Assembly: GCA_905147135.1 (NCBI GenBank)
Contig: LR990058.1
Location: 14,607,349-14,671,348, forward strand
From: Blastobasis lacticolella
Taxonomy: Eukaryota > Arthropoda > Insecta > Lepidoptera > Blastobasidae
Reading direction: 5' to 3'
Length of the DNA: 64,000 bases
This document shows positions 21,501 through 36,500 of this stretch, one piece after another. The notes under the pieces were generated by a model. That model was not told where the DNA came from. It worked only from the letters and a program-made list of their open reading frames with translations, and made no database searches. The translations under genes and the position numbers were made by a program. Numbering within the stretch: position 1 is the first letter of the stretch; every line of letters begins with the position of its first letter.

Positions 21501-24500
21501 TTGTGTATAGCACAGACAACAAATTGTAAATGTAATTGTCTTATGCTCTTTGTTTCTCATAATAAATAAAATAAATAAACTTGCAATGTTTGTATTCAAG
21601 TATATATGTTCGTAAAAAAAAGCAGAACAGCAGGTGCGTTGTCACTGTGAGGACTACGATGAAATGTCTCATGCTTGTAGTTGCGCTGGCTACCTTATAC
21701 TTCAAACGGGAACACAACAATGCAAGCATTGTTGCTTGGCAGCAGAAATAGATAAGGTGGTGATGCTCACCCGGGTGGACTCTTCAGGATATTTTCCTAT
21801 TTGCTAGGAGCTAGTTCGTCTGAGAGAAGCGTCGGTGGCCGAGCGGTTGAGTATCCGACTCGTAAGCGAGAGGTACTGGGTTCGAATCCCGCTGCGGCCA
21901 ATAACTCCTTTCTGAGTTATGTACATTAGTTAAATTCTAACCGATGCTCTTACGGTAAGGGAAAACATTATGATGAAACCTGCAAATTCAGGCAACTGAA
22001 TTTGTAACCATGATCCAATCTGGTCAGATTTCCTTGATAGCAGGGTCACATAGGTCAGATAGTAGTCGCTCCTCGTCCTCGAGAGCACAACCGTGACATT
22101 AACGCCAAGATGATTTTTTAGTTCGTCTGAAACAATCACAGTGGTTACCTGTTCTCAGCCATGACGCAGGTAGTGCCAGTTCTCCCAAGGTGCCTGATGG
22201 CTCTCATGACCAGCGGCCTGGAGTGAGGGTCCAGGCCTGCGGTGGGCTCGTCCAAGAGCGCTGCCCTGGCTCCGGCAGCCAAAGCACCAGCCGTACTGAG
22301 CCTTCGGGCGCAACCGCGAGAGTACCGGGATACATTACGGGCAGCGAATGGGAACAGTCCTATGGGTTGATGAGTGTTACCGTTAGAGACGAAATCTACC
22401 TAAGAGCTTGGTATACTTTATGATATCTACTGTGCCTACAGAGTTTTTGACTGAGTCAATATGGGGCAAAACAAACGCATAGAAGATAGAGGGAAATTGT
22501 CTTAGAAATCAATATAATTTTGGTCTTTAATTAATTACTGCTATCTCTTTCATATTAGTATTGAGAGAAGGAAACAAACGCTCTCTCGTGGCTCGAGCTG
22601 TGTCGCGGCCACACGTGTGATAGCCGAGCCGTTTCACTATTTATGATCTGCCCGGCGGATTTTACTATTTCTATACTGTTTTTTTGTTATTAATACTATT
22701 GGATTTAGCTAAAACTATGCTATTATTATACGTCCGTTCTTCATAAAGTTTAGATATAATTTTTCTACTTTTATGAACTCCTACTATCGCCCAATCCCTT
22801 GACATAAGTTTATTGATAATTGCTACCACCTCAGACTGAAATATGCTATTACTTTCAGCTTTTGTTATATGTAAAACTGAATTATAATATTCATTCGTAT
22901 TATCGGTTGAGATGATGATAATGACCGTAACTTGGTGCCAATCGACTGCCGAGATTGTTGAACCAGTGTCAGGGCTGTTGGATGATGCATCTTATATATG
23001 CTGTATCTTACCCATGTATTGTAACATGTACACCGCTAAAGTATCCGCGTCGGACCGCGATCGCCCACTCAAGATGGAGAGCAGCTTCAGATTCTCCAGT
23101 CCGGTGAGGAAACTGTCCACGCTAATTTTGTCCACGTCTATCATGGTCAGCTCGTTGATATACTAGAAATTGAAAAGATGAAGAGATAATGAGATTTCTA
23201 CGATATCGTATAAGCCTGATAGATGTGATTAACGTTTTCTATTTAATATAATAACATGGATCCTTCTCAATGGCCGAGTGGTTGAGGTACCCGATACGTA
23301 AGCGAGAGGTACTGGGTTCAAATTCCACTGCTGAGTTATGAACATTAGTTGAATGCTAACCGATGTTCTTACGGTGAGAGAAAACATAGTGATGAAACCT
23401 GCACATTCAGGCGACTGTTTCATCATGGTCACGGAGTTTATGTGGCAGTCGTTCCACTGTAATGACCTGATCTGCCAAATCCTGGATCATGACCAAAGCG
23501 GACCCCGGGCCCTCGGGTGCGAGAGCACAACCGGGACATAACGCCAAGATGCACTGCAGCCGACAGGTCTTTCACAGATCCTTTTGCGCATCCAGCTAAC
23601 TGCCGTCCACGAGCTCTCAATATGTAAATGGATTGGGGATGAAGATGGAGTTCTCGGATCGCATTAAGGAGTCCGCCTAGATAGGCACCGCCGCCATATC
23701 TTTCCGACATTCCGCGACCAAGTAACGATGCTTGCATTGCCGTGTTCCAGTTTGAAGAATAAAATAGCCAGTAAAATTACAGGAATGCGACATGTCAGCT
23801 AAGTCTTTAAAAGGGCAACGTAACAGATTCTGATGCAATCTAAGCATAAAGTCCGTAAAATTTTTCCACTCATTCAGACCAATCTAAGTAACTGATGCTT
23901 GACCAACCTGACTTCCGATTCTGACTATACTTTTTATATTTTTTCATACTAGGGAGACAAACGAATAAGCAGGTCATGTGATCGAAAGTCAGCACCGCCA
24001 CTGAAAGACACTAACAATACCCGGTGACCCACTGTCCCCCTAAGTCCTGTTGATCTTTTGACTCGGTCACATGGATCGCATCAAACCTTACTTGCCGGTG
24101 CGGCGCTCACTTGCCCTAGACTCTTTTAACCGGGGACTTTTAAGTCGTGAATGCGATGCCGACCTTAAATTCTCCGTGACAACTGGTTGCGAAACTTAGT
24201 TGCCATGGCGGCCGGAAGGAACCTACCTTGGTCTTGTCCTTATTGACGAAGTAGCCTTCAATGCAGGCGTCGCCGCGCGTCATCACAGTGCGGCCCCATA
24301 TCATGCGCAGCGCTGTGGTTTTACCAGCACCATTCGGCCCGAGTAAGCCGAGACATTCGCCTGGATGCAAGGGAATCTATACTGTATCTCTGTGACCGTA
24401 GAGTCCGATTCGCAGTCTCTGTATCTGTATCTCGCTGTATCGTGACGTGAGGCTTTTGGTTTGGTTTACTTTGAATAATTAGTTAGAGTGATATACAGGG

Positions 24501-27500
24501 CCAACTGCTTACGACTTGCGGATGCCGAAGATCGGGCGAAGTGAGGGAAAAAAGAGCAGGAAAACGGACCCTGGTAGAAGCGGATATGATGATGATGACA
24601 GGGTTAGCAATCCAAATGGATCAGTGAGGGGATACCTAAAATCTATCTAATATATAAAATTCTCGTGTCACAGTTTTCGTTGCCATACTCCTCCGAAACG
24701 GCTTGACCGATTTTGATGAAATTTTTTGTGCTTATCCGGTATCTATGAGAATCGGCCAACATCTATTTTTCATCCCCCTAAATGTTAGGGGTAGTCCACC
24801 CCTAAATTTTTTTATTATTTATATGGCAAAACAACGTTTGCCGGGTCAGCTAGTAATATATATTATAATTGCTGTTAGAAACTACGAAGCCGCTTTCAGA
24901 ATTCAGAATGTCTGCATTCTAGTTCTTCTAACAGTTTCGTATTATTCTAAACACAACAACGGTCCAACGTTACATCTAAGTATAAATTTAGCGTACTAAA
25001 AATATGCACTGGTCTAAGAACGAACTGAAACGAGTTCTTGACCAACAAAGCATCTAATGGTGGTCACTCACAATCATGCGCCTTGACCCAGTGGCACGAT
25101 CAAATAGGCTTGATCACGTAAATTTATCCCACACACCGTCAAGTAACATGCCGTTCTTCCAAAATGTTTCCCTACACACGGTCAGTTTGGTTCAAACAAG
25201 CCTATTTTTGTCACGCCACTTGATCAAGCTGCATGAAACCCACACTTGGGTCAGTTTTACATGATCAAGCCTATTTTTGTAATGCCTCTTGAAGCCTGCA
25301 TGAAGCCCGCTCCAATACTATTATATCTCCTCCTCTCCGGAGGCTGAATCCCTCCAGCCCGAGAGCTATTTATATTGACATGGGTCAGTCTGTTTGGCTG
25401 CTGCCATTCATAGCATTATGCTGAGACTGGTCCAATTTTGACCGATAATGCATTGCCCTGTTTCCTTATTATGTACTTATTCTGTTAGTTTTAAGTTTTT
25501 TAAATATGTTATTGGACCAAATAAAGATACGTCTATGTCTATGTCTAAAAGCAAAAGCAAATCAAATAAACCTTTTTTCACAGCAAAGCTTATTCCTTTC
25601 ACAGCGTTGCACGTACGTAATCCGCACCCAACGTAGTTTTTGTGAAGATCTTCCACTAGAATCACGTCATTTCCCAGTGCTTCGCTTCTTTCTATATTAA
25701 TAAAACACACTAGTTCAATCGCACTTTAGGGGTAGGTTTCCAGGACTGTCTACTCTGAAGAGTCTCCCCACAATATACCACTGTTAGATTTGAGTCTAGT
25801 TAGTGGAAACCGCATCAAAACTCGTTGCGTAGATTAAGAGGTAGACGCGGAAAGCGACTTTCATTTATACTATATACTACCCAATTTTTATGCTAGGATC
25901 GCCTCTTAGGAACTTCACTCTGAATGAGTACGTCACGGTAGTATCACTGTGATTCTTCACGAAGGAACTATGTTACATAATTACGTTCAAAAGAACCACA
26001 ACGAGGCTTCAGTGTCTTTTCATCAATAGTTTCCCAATCGGCGGCATGTTTGGACAATAACGAATGTAGCGTAAAAACGTACTAACATGCCGCCGATACT
26101 AGAGAAGTTATTTATCTAATCACCTATCTCGAGCACTTTATTTATTTAACTGTTTCTTTTACACAATAATGATATACAAAGAAATATAACAGAACAAAAG
26201 ACACAACAGGCGCTGCTTATTTCTAAAAAGAAATTTCTTCCAGCAGGCCTACAGAAGAGAGATGTTAGACTAAAGTAACGCAGATACGACGTGCACAATA
26301 ATTGAATATATAAATACATAAATATATTATATTATAATATATAGGTATATAAAGCTAATATTAATTAAGTGACATATTATTAAAACAAGCTATATAAAAT
26401 ATATAAATATATAAGTTATTGACTAGACAGGGAAAGATAATATTCCTTGACACTCTTTTTAAATATAGACAGTGACTGACTGTCACGCACATTATGTGGC
26501 AGTGAGTTCCATAGTCTCGCTGCATGGACAGTGAAGGAGTAGGAGAAGAAATCGGAATGATGGATAGGGATGGATAACTATGATTTTACATTGGACCGAC
26601 AAGGCTTGTCTTGGGCCCGGGAGAAGTGGAAGGAGTTGCGGAGATATGAGGGAGCAGAGGGATTGTTGAGGATATTGTAGAGCATAGAAAGGACATGAGC
26701 GTTCCTGCGATAACGAATCAGTAGCCTATTGAGCTGCAATCGATAAATGATAATATGATCATACTTTCGTAGACCAAAAATAAATCTTATGCAGACTTTT
26801 GCAAACGCTTAAGTTTGTTTAGTAGCTCTTCTGTGGCATCCAAATAGCAAGAGTCAGCGTAATCTAGGATACTTTATTCTTAAATTAAGTTTTTATTCTT
26901 AATTTAAATTTCTTTAATTAAGTGACAAATACTAATACGCAATTCCAAGTAATCCAGTTCTTTGGTGTACCCAACTATGTGTAAAATCTTAAATATTGAA
27001 ACTTCAAAAATGATCCATACTTTGATCCAAATTATAGAAAAAAATTATGTTATCTTGTTACAACCATTTCACCGCCAGTTTATTTGTTTTTTACTTACGC
27101 CATACTTTATTATGTGTTTTATTTATACATCGGTTGACTTTTCCAGTTGTTTAGTTCTGAACAGTGTGTCCGTCCATGTCGATATTTCTAATACTAGTGG
27201 TATAATTATATTTGTGTTGTTTTTATTAATAATCTTCATTCACTTCGACTCATCGAAAAAGAAAAGCTGATCAATAGAAACATTATTTATCGAGGCCGAG
27301 GGCGCCTTCCCGTTATTTGTTTATTCGTATGGCATTAATAGAGGAGTTGCTAATTATAACCTAAGTATTATTCGCGTTATGTCAGACGGTTTCAGATGAC
27401 GATTTCAAATATGCGAACGCGTAGCAAATGATATCATCAACCTACGTTACGAAGGTTTCTGATAAAGCTTATGATATGCACATGCATTATGACAGTACAG

Positions 27501-30500
27501 TACTCATAAGGAGCGCCCGTGGCCTAATTGTTAAGGTCTCCGACTCGTACCCCGAAGTACCGGGTTTGAATCCCAGTGCTGTCATGTACCAATCACTCTT
27601 TTCTGAGTTATGCGGGTACATTAGTTGAACACTAACCGAGGCTCTTAAGATGAGGGATAAAACCTGCATGAATGAGAAACCATGATCCAATCACGTCAGG
27701 TCCACAGGGTCACGTAGGTCAGAGGCAGTCGCTCCACTGTAATTACCTGATCTGTCAAATCCTAGATCATGGTCAAGGCAAACCCCGGAACTCGCGCGGG
27801 CGCACAACCGGGATATTAAAGCCAAAATAACCAGTACCCGTAAGTCACTAAAATCTCTTACCTTGGGTCTTCTTGCCCCTTACTGAAACAAACAATTTAT
27901 GATTAGAATAAATTAGTAATCATCATTTGATGAGTTTGACGTTGGACTTTAGTCTTATCCACATTTGTGAAAGTTTTTCTATCTTGGCGCAGGTGGAAAG
28001 ACACATTTTACACCGACTTTGTGCCTCTTGCATTCATCAGCTCCCATCTTTATAGCATCTTTACAAGGTCGTCCATCCATCTCGTGGGAGGTCCTACACT
28101 GCGATTGCTTTACGCAGTCCCCGCTTGAGGTCCCGCGAAGGCCTGAGAAGAGAGAGAGCCAACGGCTTACGACGCGAGGATGCGGAACACCGCTCGAAGT
28201 GGAAGAAGAAGTAAGAAAGCGGACCCCTGTAGAAGCTGGAATTGGACGTTAGGACGATGATGAGTCTTCACTTGAGAACCTCACCGCCCGCTTACTATGC
28301 AGCCTGCCCATAGCTACTTTAGTATAAGAGAGGTAGGGCATAGCGGGGTATCCCGTTCGAATTGGAGCCGCCCGACTGGGGAAGTACCTCCACCTTACAG
28401 AATACCGCAGCTAAACAATACTCTTTTAAATAGTATTGTGTAAGGTCTCCAGTGCTCCATGGGATGGGGATTTGGAGAACCGTGGCTTTGGCAGTGGAGG
28501 GGCATTTGCCCGTTTTGCTGCCAGAGCAACGTACTACAGTTGGTGTTGCTAATGTCTATAGGCAGTAGTGACCACTTTCCATCAGGTGGCCCGTTTGCCT
28601 GTTTGCCTACCGTGTGATATAATATAATAATAAAAAAAGTTATTCAGTTTAATGCGTAATATGTTGGTGACCATTACAGTTCTGCAACGGATATTGTCAT
28701 TTCTGATCCTGTCACGTAGAAGAAGTCCGAGCTTAGCGCTTTCTATGGCACGCAGAGATGACTGTAAGACCCTTTAACTAAGTAATTTGATGAATGTGAG
28801 AGAAGAGATTTGTAACAGTTGAGACCGAGAACATAGTGATTTTGGTACAAATAGCGACATCTGCAGCTGCTACGGTGAACTAACCAGTGACGTAGAATTT
28901 AGGTAGAGCAAAGTTCGTCTCGCCGGATTTCGTCAAGCCAAGAAGCGTACCCACATATAGTACGTAGATTCCAAAGTAGGTTCTTGCGCGGGGTGTGTGG
29001 CTAGCTAGCATATAGTTTGTGAGAGTTGATTCCTTATTTATTCAGATATGGCGTTGTTACATAGAATGTGACGTTAGCGTTGGGTACGTTTCGCGTATTT
29101 TATTTTCTTATTACTTATATATTTTTTTAAATAAATCTTTTCAACTTACACTGATGCATCATGTCCGAAACATATGCCTTTTCCTGCGTGATCGACATGA
29201 GTTCGAACTCATGTGGCCGTCGGTAGGCGCAGTTGACCAACTTGGCTGTCCAATTTTGGGCGATCCGCTTCGTTAGCAGAATTAATAGTACCTGAAGATG
29301 TCTTTAAGGTTATCTTATTATTTTGTATGACATGGAATCCTTCTTGGTCAAATTACAGATCGCAAAGGAGTTGAGATATTACAGATCTAATGACCCTAAT
29401 GTCTTCAATAGAGATTTATTTATTTGTTCATTTATTCCATGTTATCAAAGTTCATAAACATTACATTCAAGTTAAAAAACAATCATCTTGAAGTTAATGT
29501 CCCGGTTGAGCGCTCGAGCGCGAACCGCCTTGACCATGATCCAGGATTTGGCAGATCAGGTAATTACAGTGGAGCAACTGCTATCTGATCTCCATGACTC
29601 TCCTATCAAGGGAACCTGACCAGATTGGAGCATGGTTACACATTCAGTCGCCTGAATGTGCAGGTTTCATCACGAGGTTTGCCCTCAGCGTAAAAGTGTC
29701 GGTTAGTATTCTACTAACTAATGTACATAACTCAGAAAAGAGTCATTGGTACATCTCGCTTACGAGTCAATCACCCTAACCGCTCGGTCACCGACGCTCC
29801 TATATTAAGGTATTAAGACATTTAACTAATAAACTAATTAGATACATTACCGAGTATAGTGTAAACTGGCAAAGGCTGACCAATATAAATGTGAACACAG
29901 TTTCGTTTTCAGTTAACGAGTAGTATGAGAACGGTATTTTAGCATTGGAATCTATAACAAAAGAAATGGCTGTAAGTAGGGAATGCAATCCCGCAAGATA
30001 ATTTTAATCCAGGTATTTGCGGAACTGAACGAATCCTCAGAAATCAATCGTAATAATGACCTCGTTTTCATGGTTTTAATTTTAACCTAAATTACACGAG
30101 CTTTTGGTACATTTAAAATTGTTGTTTAGTACCTATTTTTTGACGTAAAGGATTAAGACATAATTGACACACTCATGTCAACATCAACATAAATTGAAAT
30201 AATTACGTATACACCACAAACAACATCGTAAGCTAATTAAATTAAAGTTTAAGAGAGGTAGGGCATAGCGGGTTATCCCGTTCGAATGAGGAGTTTTCCA
30301 ATAGGTATCTAAAGCATTCTTAACCACTCACTAGATGGCGGCCCGACAATTTTGGTAATTGATAATCGCTTGAAAAAGGTTCTTAGCAAAGGGGATATAA
30401 ACACTGGGTACGTTGTATTGGATAATATTGTATTTATCAATAGTTTTCAACCATTTAAGAGGTTGTAATAAAATGAACCATAATGCCTATTCATAAAAAT

Positions 30501-33500
30501 ATGTCTTCGTACATTTCGTTCAACCTTTAAAAGTTATGTTTACATTAATAAACATTTTAGTTTTAGGTTTAGTATTAGATGGCTGCATGATATCACTGCC
30601 AAAATCATACAGATTTAAAAATAATTACCAGAATTGTAGGAGCGCCATCTATTGAAGCATTTTGAAACCAACTTACAATACCTACTGGAAAACTCCTCAT
30701 TGGAGCGGCCCGACTGAGGAAGTACCTCCACCTTACAGAATACCGCAGCTAAAGAATACTCTTTTAACAAGCATTGTGTTTCTGCCGGTGAGTAACGTCT
30801 CCAGTTCTCCATGGGGCGGGGATTTGGGGAACCCTGGCTTTGGCAGTGGAGGGGCATTTGCCTTTTTGCTGCCAGAACAACGTGATATAGAGGTGGGCAA
30901 TGCATGGTGTTGCTGGTGTCTATGGGCGGTGGTAGCCACTTCCCATTAGGTGGCCCGCTTGAATGTTTGCCTACAGTATCCCATAAAAAAAATTAAACAA
31001 TATGTTGGAAAGACACTTGCAAGTTGCAAGCATAACCATCGAACCATTCAAAATTTTATTAAAAACGTTAATACATTTCTGGCGTTACAAATCTGTCTGT
31101 AACTTCATAAATACTTAAATACGGCCTGCCTGATGGTAAGATTTTGCAGTTTTTTATTACCTCATATATATTAATTAATTACAGAGGTAATCACTGTCTT
31201 ATTGGCTATCAAACCGCGAAAACCGAAAACTAATTTGTATCGCCAGGAATGTATGAGTGTATAGGGAAAAATATTGGGTGGTTCGATAGTCAAGCTTGCA
31301 AGCGTAGCTTCGCATCGCTTAGCCAGCGCCCAGCCAGCCCCAACCAGCCCCAACCAGCCCCAACCAGCCCCAACCAGTCCCAACCAGCCCCAACCAGCCC
31401 CAACCAGCCCCAACCAGCCCCAACTAGCCCCAACCAGCCCCAACCAGCCCCAACCAGCCCCAACCAGCCCCAACCAGCCCCAACCAGCCCCCCAGCCAGC
31501 CAGTCCACGGGCCACGAGCCACCGCGCGCACACGCACAGTAACACGTATAAACCACGCTTCTCTGTAATCCCGCCGGTCCAGCGGGATCCCGCATAATTT
31601 TCGACCGGGATTAGTCCCGCTAAATGAATGCGAGATCCTTGTATTGCATCCCCTAGTTGTTATCGAGTTGGTATCGAGCCCTAAAATCCACTGGCATGCG
31701 TAGGATCCATTTATTCTATTGTATTTAAATACGTGTGGCCGTGTGGTGTCCGGCAGAGTAGAATAGCACCAACCCCTTACACTCGTGGGTGTCGTACAAG
31801 GCGACTAATGTTTTCGAGGCAAAATATCTAAGAGTTTCCGTAGACTAGAAAATGGACAGCAACGTTTTCCATTGTTATATTTACAAGACCACGATCTCCA
31901 ACCCGCCTGCCAAGCGTGGAGATTGAGGCAATGGCCTCCCCTTTCGTGGGACAGGCCCTGAGTCCTACAGTGGACCGTTATGGGCTGTGATATTAATTAT
32001 TTGAGGACGTACAATTCAATTGCGGAGCCATATGTTTCACCGGAGTGAATTGTGACTGGACTGAGGCTGACCAGAAATAAATCAATCGAAACTTTGCCGG
32101 TTCATTTAAAATTACGCCCATATGGCGTTAGACAGGGTAATTACGATGAAATTGAACCGTAATGTATTGTAATTACAGGGAAATTGACGATTGAAAGAGA
32201 TATTAAATGTCATAATCAATAAATAAATTTTGAATTTTGAATTTTGAATTAAATATCAACCTTATAACGTTCTACCAGATCTGATAATACAAATTTTCGG
32301 CGAAGTATTTACTACTTGTTTGTACATACTTTTACGGTCATGTACTCATCTTGGTGTCAACATTCCTATTGTGCTCTCGCGCGGCTCAGGGGTCCATCTA
32401 ACCAAGATCTACGATTTGGCAGATCAGATAATTACAGTAAAGCGACAGCCTGACCTCTGTGGCCCTGTTAACAGAGGAACCCGACCATTGGCCGATCGGA
32501 TCATAGTTACACATTCAAGATTCCTCACGATGTTCTCCCTTACCGTTCCTTTTTAACGTCATGTAAATATGGTAATTCATTTTCCTCCAATACGATACGT
32601 TGATTCCCATAGAGTTACACAGTCACAGGTTCGATAGCACGAAACAGAGCAGTAAAATCAGGACTCACCACAGCAATTTCGTTTGTTGTAATCCTTGTAG
32701 TCATCAAATTGTAAATTGGGACAGATGTGTCTGTTGAGACGACAGTAAGCGTTCGCCCGAGCCCTCAAAGACAACGCCGTCAAGGATTTTGTGAGCGAAT
32801 ACGCCGGGAAGAGATATAACATTTTGGCGAAAACGAATCTTAGCGCACGCAAGAAAACCGAATGGCACGTTAGTATAGAGAAGAATTTTATGAATAACGG
32901 TAAAACTAGACCTGGGAACAAAATCGTAATGTGCTGTTAAGCATTATGGAAAAAGGTTACTGATGAGTCTGATGGTAAGTAGAAGTTACTAATGCAAAAT
33001 AAATTAACTCTTATTCTATCAAAAACAATATCATTTCTTTCAATTTGATAAGGGACAGATATACGTATTTACATTCTAAAAAATTTGTCTGAAATTGAAT
33101 ATATTGATTGACTGAAATTGATGATTGAAAGTTCATTAAACAGTGCGATGGTTACTCACCACACACTAACATACAAACCAAACATACCAAACACTAGTGA
33201 CATAATGTAGACCTGACTTATGGCATGCTCCATGTGTAAACAAAAGCTGAACGAATGCAGATGCACTAAGTACGCTGGTGCGAATGTCAGCACAGTTGTA
33301 ATGAGTGCCCCTGAAATTAGAGAAACTAAGGTCAATCATCATTATAAAACTATATTAGTAGGTTGATTCATTATCAGAGTTCTAATTGACAGCAAAACCG
33401 TTATACACGTTGCCTGCGAGTGTGTTCCCTGATCATTATAATCTGGACGCCTTCAAGGCTAGAGTGAATAGGCTGTTCCTAGACTCCATCTTCGGCCGCA

Positions 33501-36500
33501 TCGTCACTTACCACCAGGTGAGATGGCGGCCAAATGCCTGGAGTCTAATATAAAAAAAAAAATATTTTAGACCATTATTTCTTATATGATGTAATATAAT
33601 GTAAACAGGGTGTAAACTGAAAGTTGGACTACTTAAAAATTCAATAAAGACTGCTGTAAATTTCAATGTCACAAAATGGTTTCGTTTCATATGTAGGGTA
33701 CCTACACTGGTTTTTGTACGAGACAAACGTGCATGTAGGTCGTCTACTTGCTTGTAGACTTTTTGCTATTGGCTATCTCAATGGTCAACTGAATTTGACA
33801 TTAAATAATCTTACACCATTATAATTTGGTAGACGCTATAGCTAGTGGCCTACGTAGATGACGAAGTGTAGAATTATCTAATGTCAAATTCAGTTGCCAA
33901 CTGAGTCAGACAATAGCCCGGCTGATCCCCTACTCCTGACACCTGGTCACTGTAGCCGTGGTCCACAGTAGTTATAATCACTTCTTCAACCAAATTAACT
34001 AAATACAATTTTGGAGAACATCATTTTAAAAACCTCGCCAACAAGTTACTTCGAACGAAACGAAATCACGGACATTAGCAGTTGCAAACAAAACAAGCAG
34101 TTACAGATCGCGGCGCGTAAGTTGAACTGTGACCTTGACATTATGTTGTAAAATACTAGGATCTAATTATAAAAAAACATATATTTTTAATACGGTGTTT
34201 CGTTTAAGATTTTTGTATTTCCCGGTCAACCGCGGAGCATTCCGTCGAAGACTTATCCACAATTACACCTGCCCGGACGACCGCCATTTTGGTTCAACTT
34301 CGCGCCGCGATTTATACCCAATAATTGAAAAAACAAAAACTAACCGACAAATTCTACGTTATCGAATGTGTCTTCGAAATCCATGGTCATGACGATGATC
34401 ATTAGAGAAAGCGGTATAACGCCCAGGAACAAGAGATAGTGTGCCGAAAGCTGGGAGATCCAGATTACGAGGGGCGAACATCTGGCCACCATGTGGCGAT
34501 ACCTTACACCGTTCATGTAATCTTCAATGGAAATCAGTATTAGAGGGCCCATTGGTACTATTATTACTGCAACAGAAAGGTGTCTCTGGATATTTGTTAG
34601 CAAATACTCCTCTTCACCGTTGGAGAAGAGGAACTTATGACGATCCCTGCAGTACTCTTTCGCATTGGATTGGTATTTACTCGTGTTTAGCCTTTCTTTG
34701 TAACCCCATGACATGTGTATATGTGGCTTTGTGTGTCTGTCTTGGGCATTGTATCTCCAGAAAAGATTACCGATTTGAATGCGGTTCTGAAAGCCAGTTT
34801 AATCGAGATGGTTCTTAGCTTTCTTTTATTAAAATCGGTTCAGTAGTTTAGCAAATATTAGACTTGGTCGGGGTTATCAGATTTTTTGTGTGGGTTAAAT
34901 AAATAAATAATCGTGGACAAATTCACACAGCGCCATCTAGCCCCAAAGTAAGCAAAGCTTGTGTTATGGGCGCTAGATAACTGATAAACTACTTATATAC
35001 TTTTAAATACATACTTATTATACATAGAACACCCAGACCCGTAACAGAAATTAAAATTCATCATTTCAATTTCTTCCCGGCCGGGAATCGAACCCGGGAC
35101 CTCTTACGTGGCATGTTGACCACTGAACCACTCAGGTCGCCGAACTCGGTTAGGTTATTATGATGCTGATAATTTGATCGTGGAACGTAGGTCTAAGTTT
35201 TCCCCCTCCATTGCTCCCATTTACTCATGATTGAGTAGTGATTATATCTTACTCGTTAAAGGAGACTGGGTAAATATGTAGGGGAAGTGGACTATGCCCA
35301 AATAACAACATCGGTATAGTATTTATATTTAGCACCCTTGTAGAGAAGGGCATCAAAATCTGACCGGCAATTCTTAAAAAAAAAAACATATTTACTTGGC
35401 ACATTTTGTATGGGAAGTGCCCTTTGCTAAGAACCGATGGAGTTATCGTTACAGTATATGGGTTGAAACACCTTCAACTTTATTCTTATACTGCATGATA
35501 TCAAAATATATATATGAGACAAACAAATGCTTTTTTCTAGAAACTGCCGGGACCGATTTTGATGCTATCTTGTACAAATATGCAGCTGAGGCACCCTAAC
35601 CAATAGGTCATCACCAGAAAGCTGCTGGTTCATAGACTACTTTAGCCCAGTCTCCTTTCTTTTTTCATCCTTTCTACATGGCAAAACCAACAAAGGGTGT
35701 TTTTCTTTTTCCTAGTTCCTAGCATGTATTTTATGTCTAAAACAAACTCGACTGATAACTACATTATCAACATCTGTAGGACAAAACCTCCTATAATTCA
35801 TCGAGTTATAATTTTAAGTATATTAAGCGCGATAGCTGGAGAGAGCATGGAGCTCAAATTAAAACTTTAGTGGGCCAACGAGTAACTTTTCTTCGACAAT
35901 ATAATTAATTAATTAATATGCTTAGACAAATTCACAAAGTAAGCAAAGCTTGTGTTATGGGTGGTATAACTTTATAATTTTTTTAAAATACATACTACAC
36001 CTAGACCCGTAACAGAAATTAAAAATTCATCAGTTCAAATTCTACTCGGTCGGGAATCGCGCCCGGAACCTCTGCGTGGCGACCGGCATGTTAACCAACT
36101 GATGGTTCAGTTGGTTAAATAAACAAGGTCTCAGGTCGGCAAAATAAACAAACAAAAAAAAATAAACGTCAATAAAAAAAACTTACAAAAAGATATCCAC
36201 ATCGACCAAGCTAAACACATTTGTTGGTTTTTCGGGTGCACTATAGTCATATTTAAGCCTGTTCTTAAGTCCAATGGTTCGAACACCATGTTTATACTTT
36301 TGGCTATAGAAAATGGTTGATGCATTGTCCTGTTCAATAAATAGGTTTAAAACAAAATGGTCTATCTGGCTTCAAAGTAAAACTGACTGTTATAAATGCT
36401 GTAAGAACACTTTAATATTACTGAAAAAGAAGCTTTGACGCTACTAATAAATACTATCACAATTGAAGTATGTGTTAGTAGCGTAATAGTAAATACAGAA

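Noticed and set aside
26962..27270. 102-codon plus-strand hydrophobic ORF
   Set aside because: AT-rich intron sequence; no motif, no relative in the window, and apparent membrane helices arise from T-rich codons.
31249..31597. Overlapping ORFs on both strands with Pro/Gln- or Gly/Trp-rich repeats
   Set aside because: All are translations of the 10-bp minisatellite; period and composition explain them.
34441..34818. 125-codon plus-strand ORF
   Set aside because: Antisense to ABCA exon 23 and adjoining intron.
34912..35143. tRNA gene on the minus strand
   Set aside because: Box A/B-like sequences are present, but the same unit recurs with a long shared body in four other places, so it is a tRNA-derived SINE. 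The same applies to family 1 heads.
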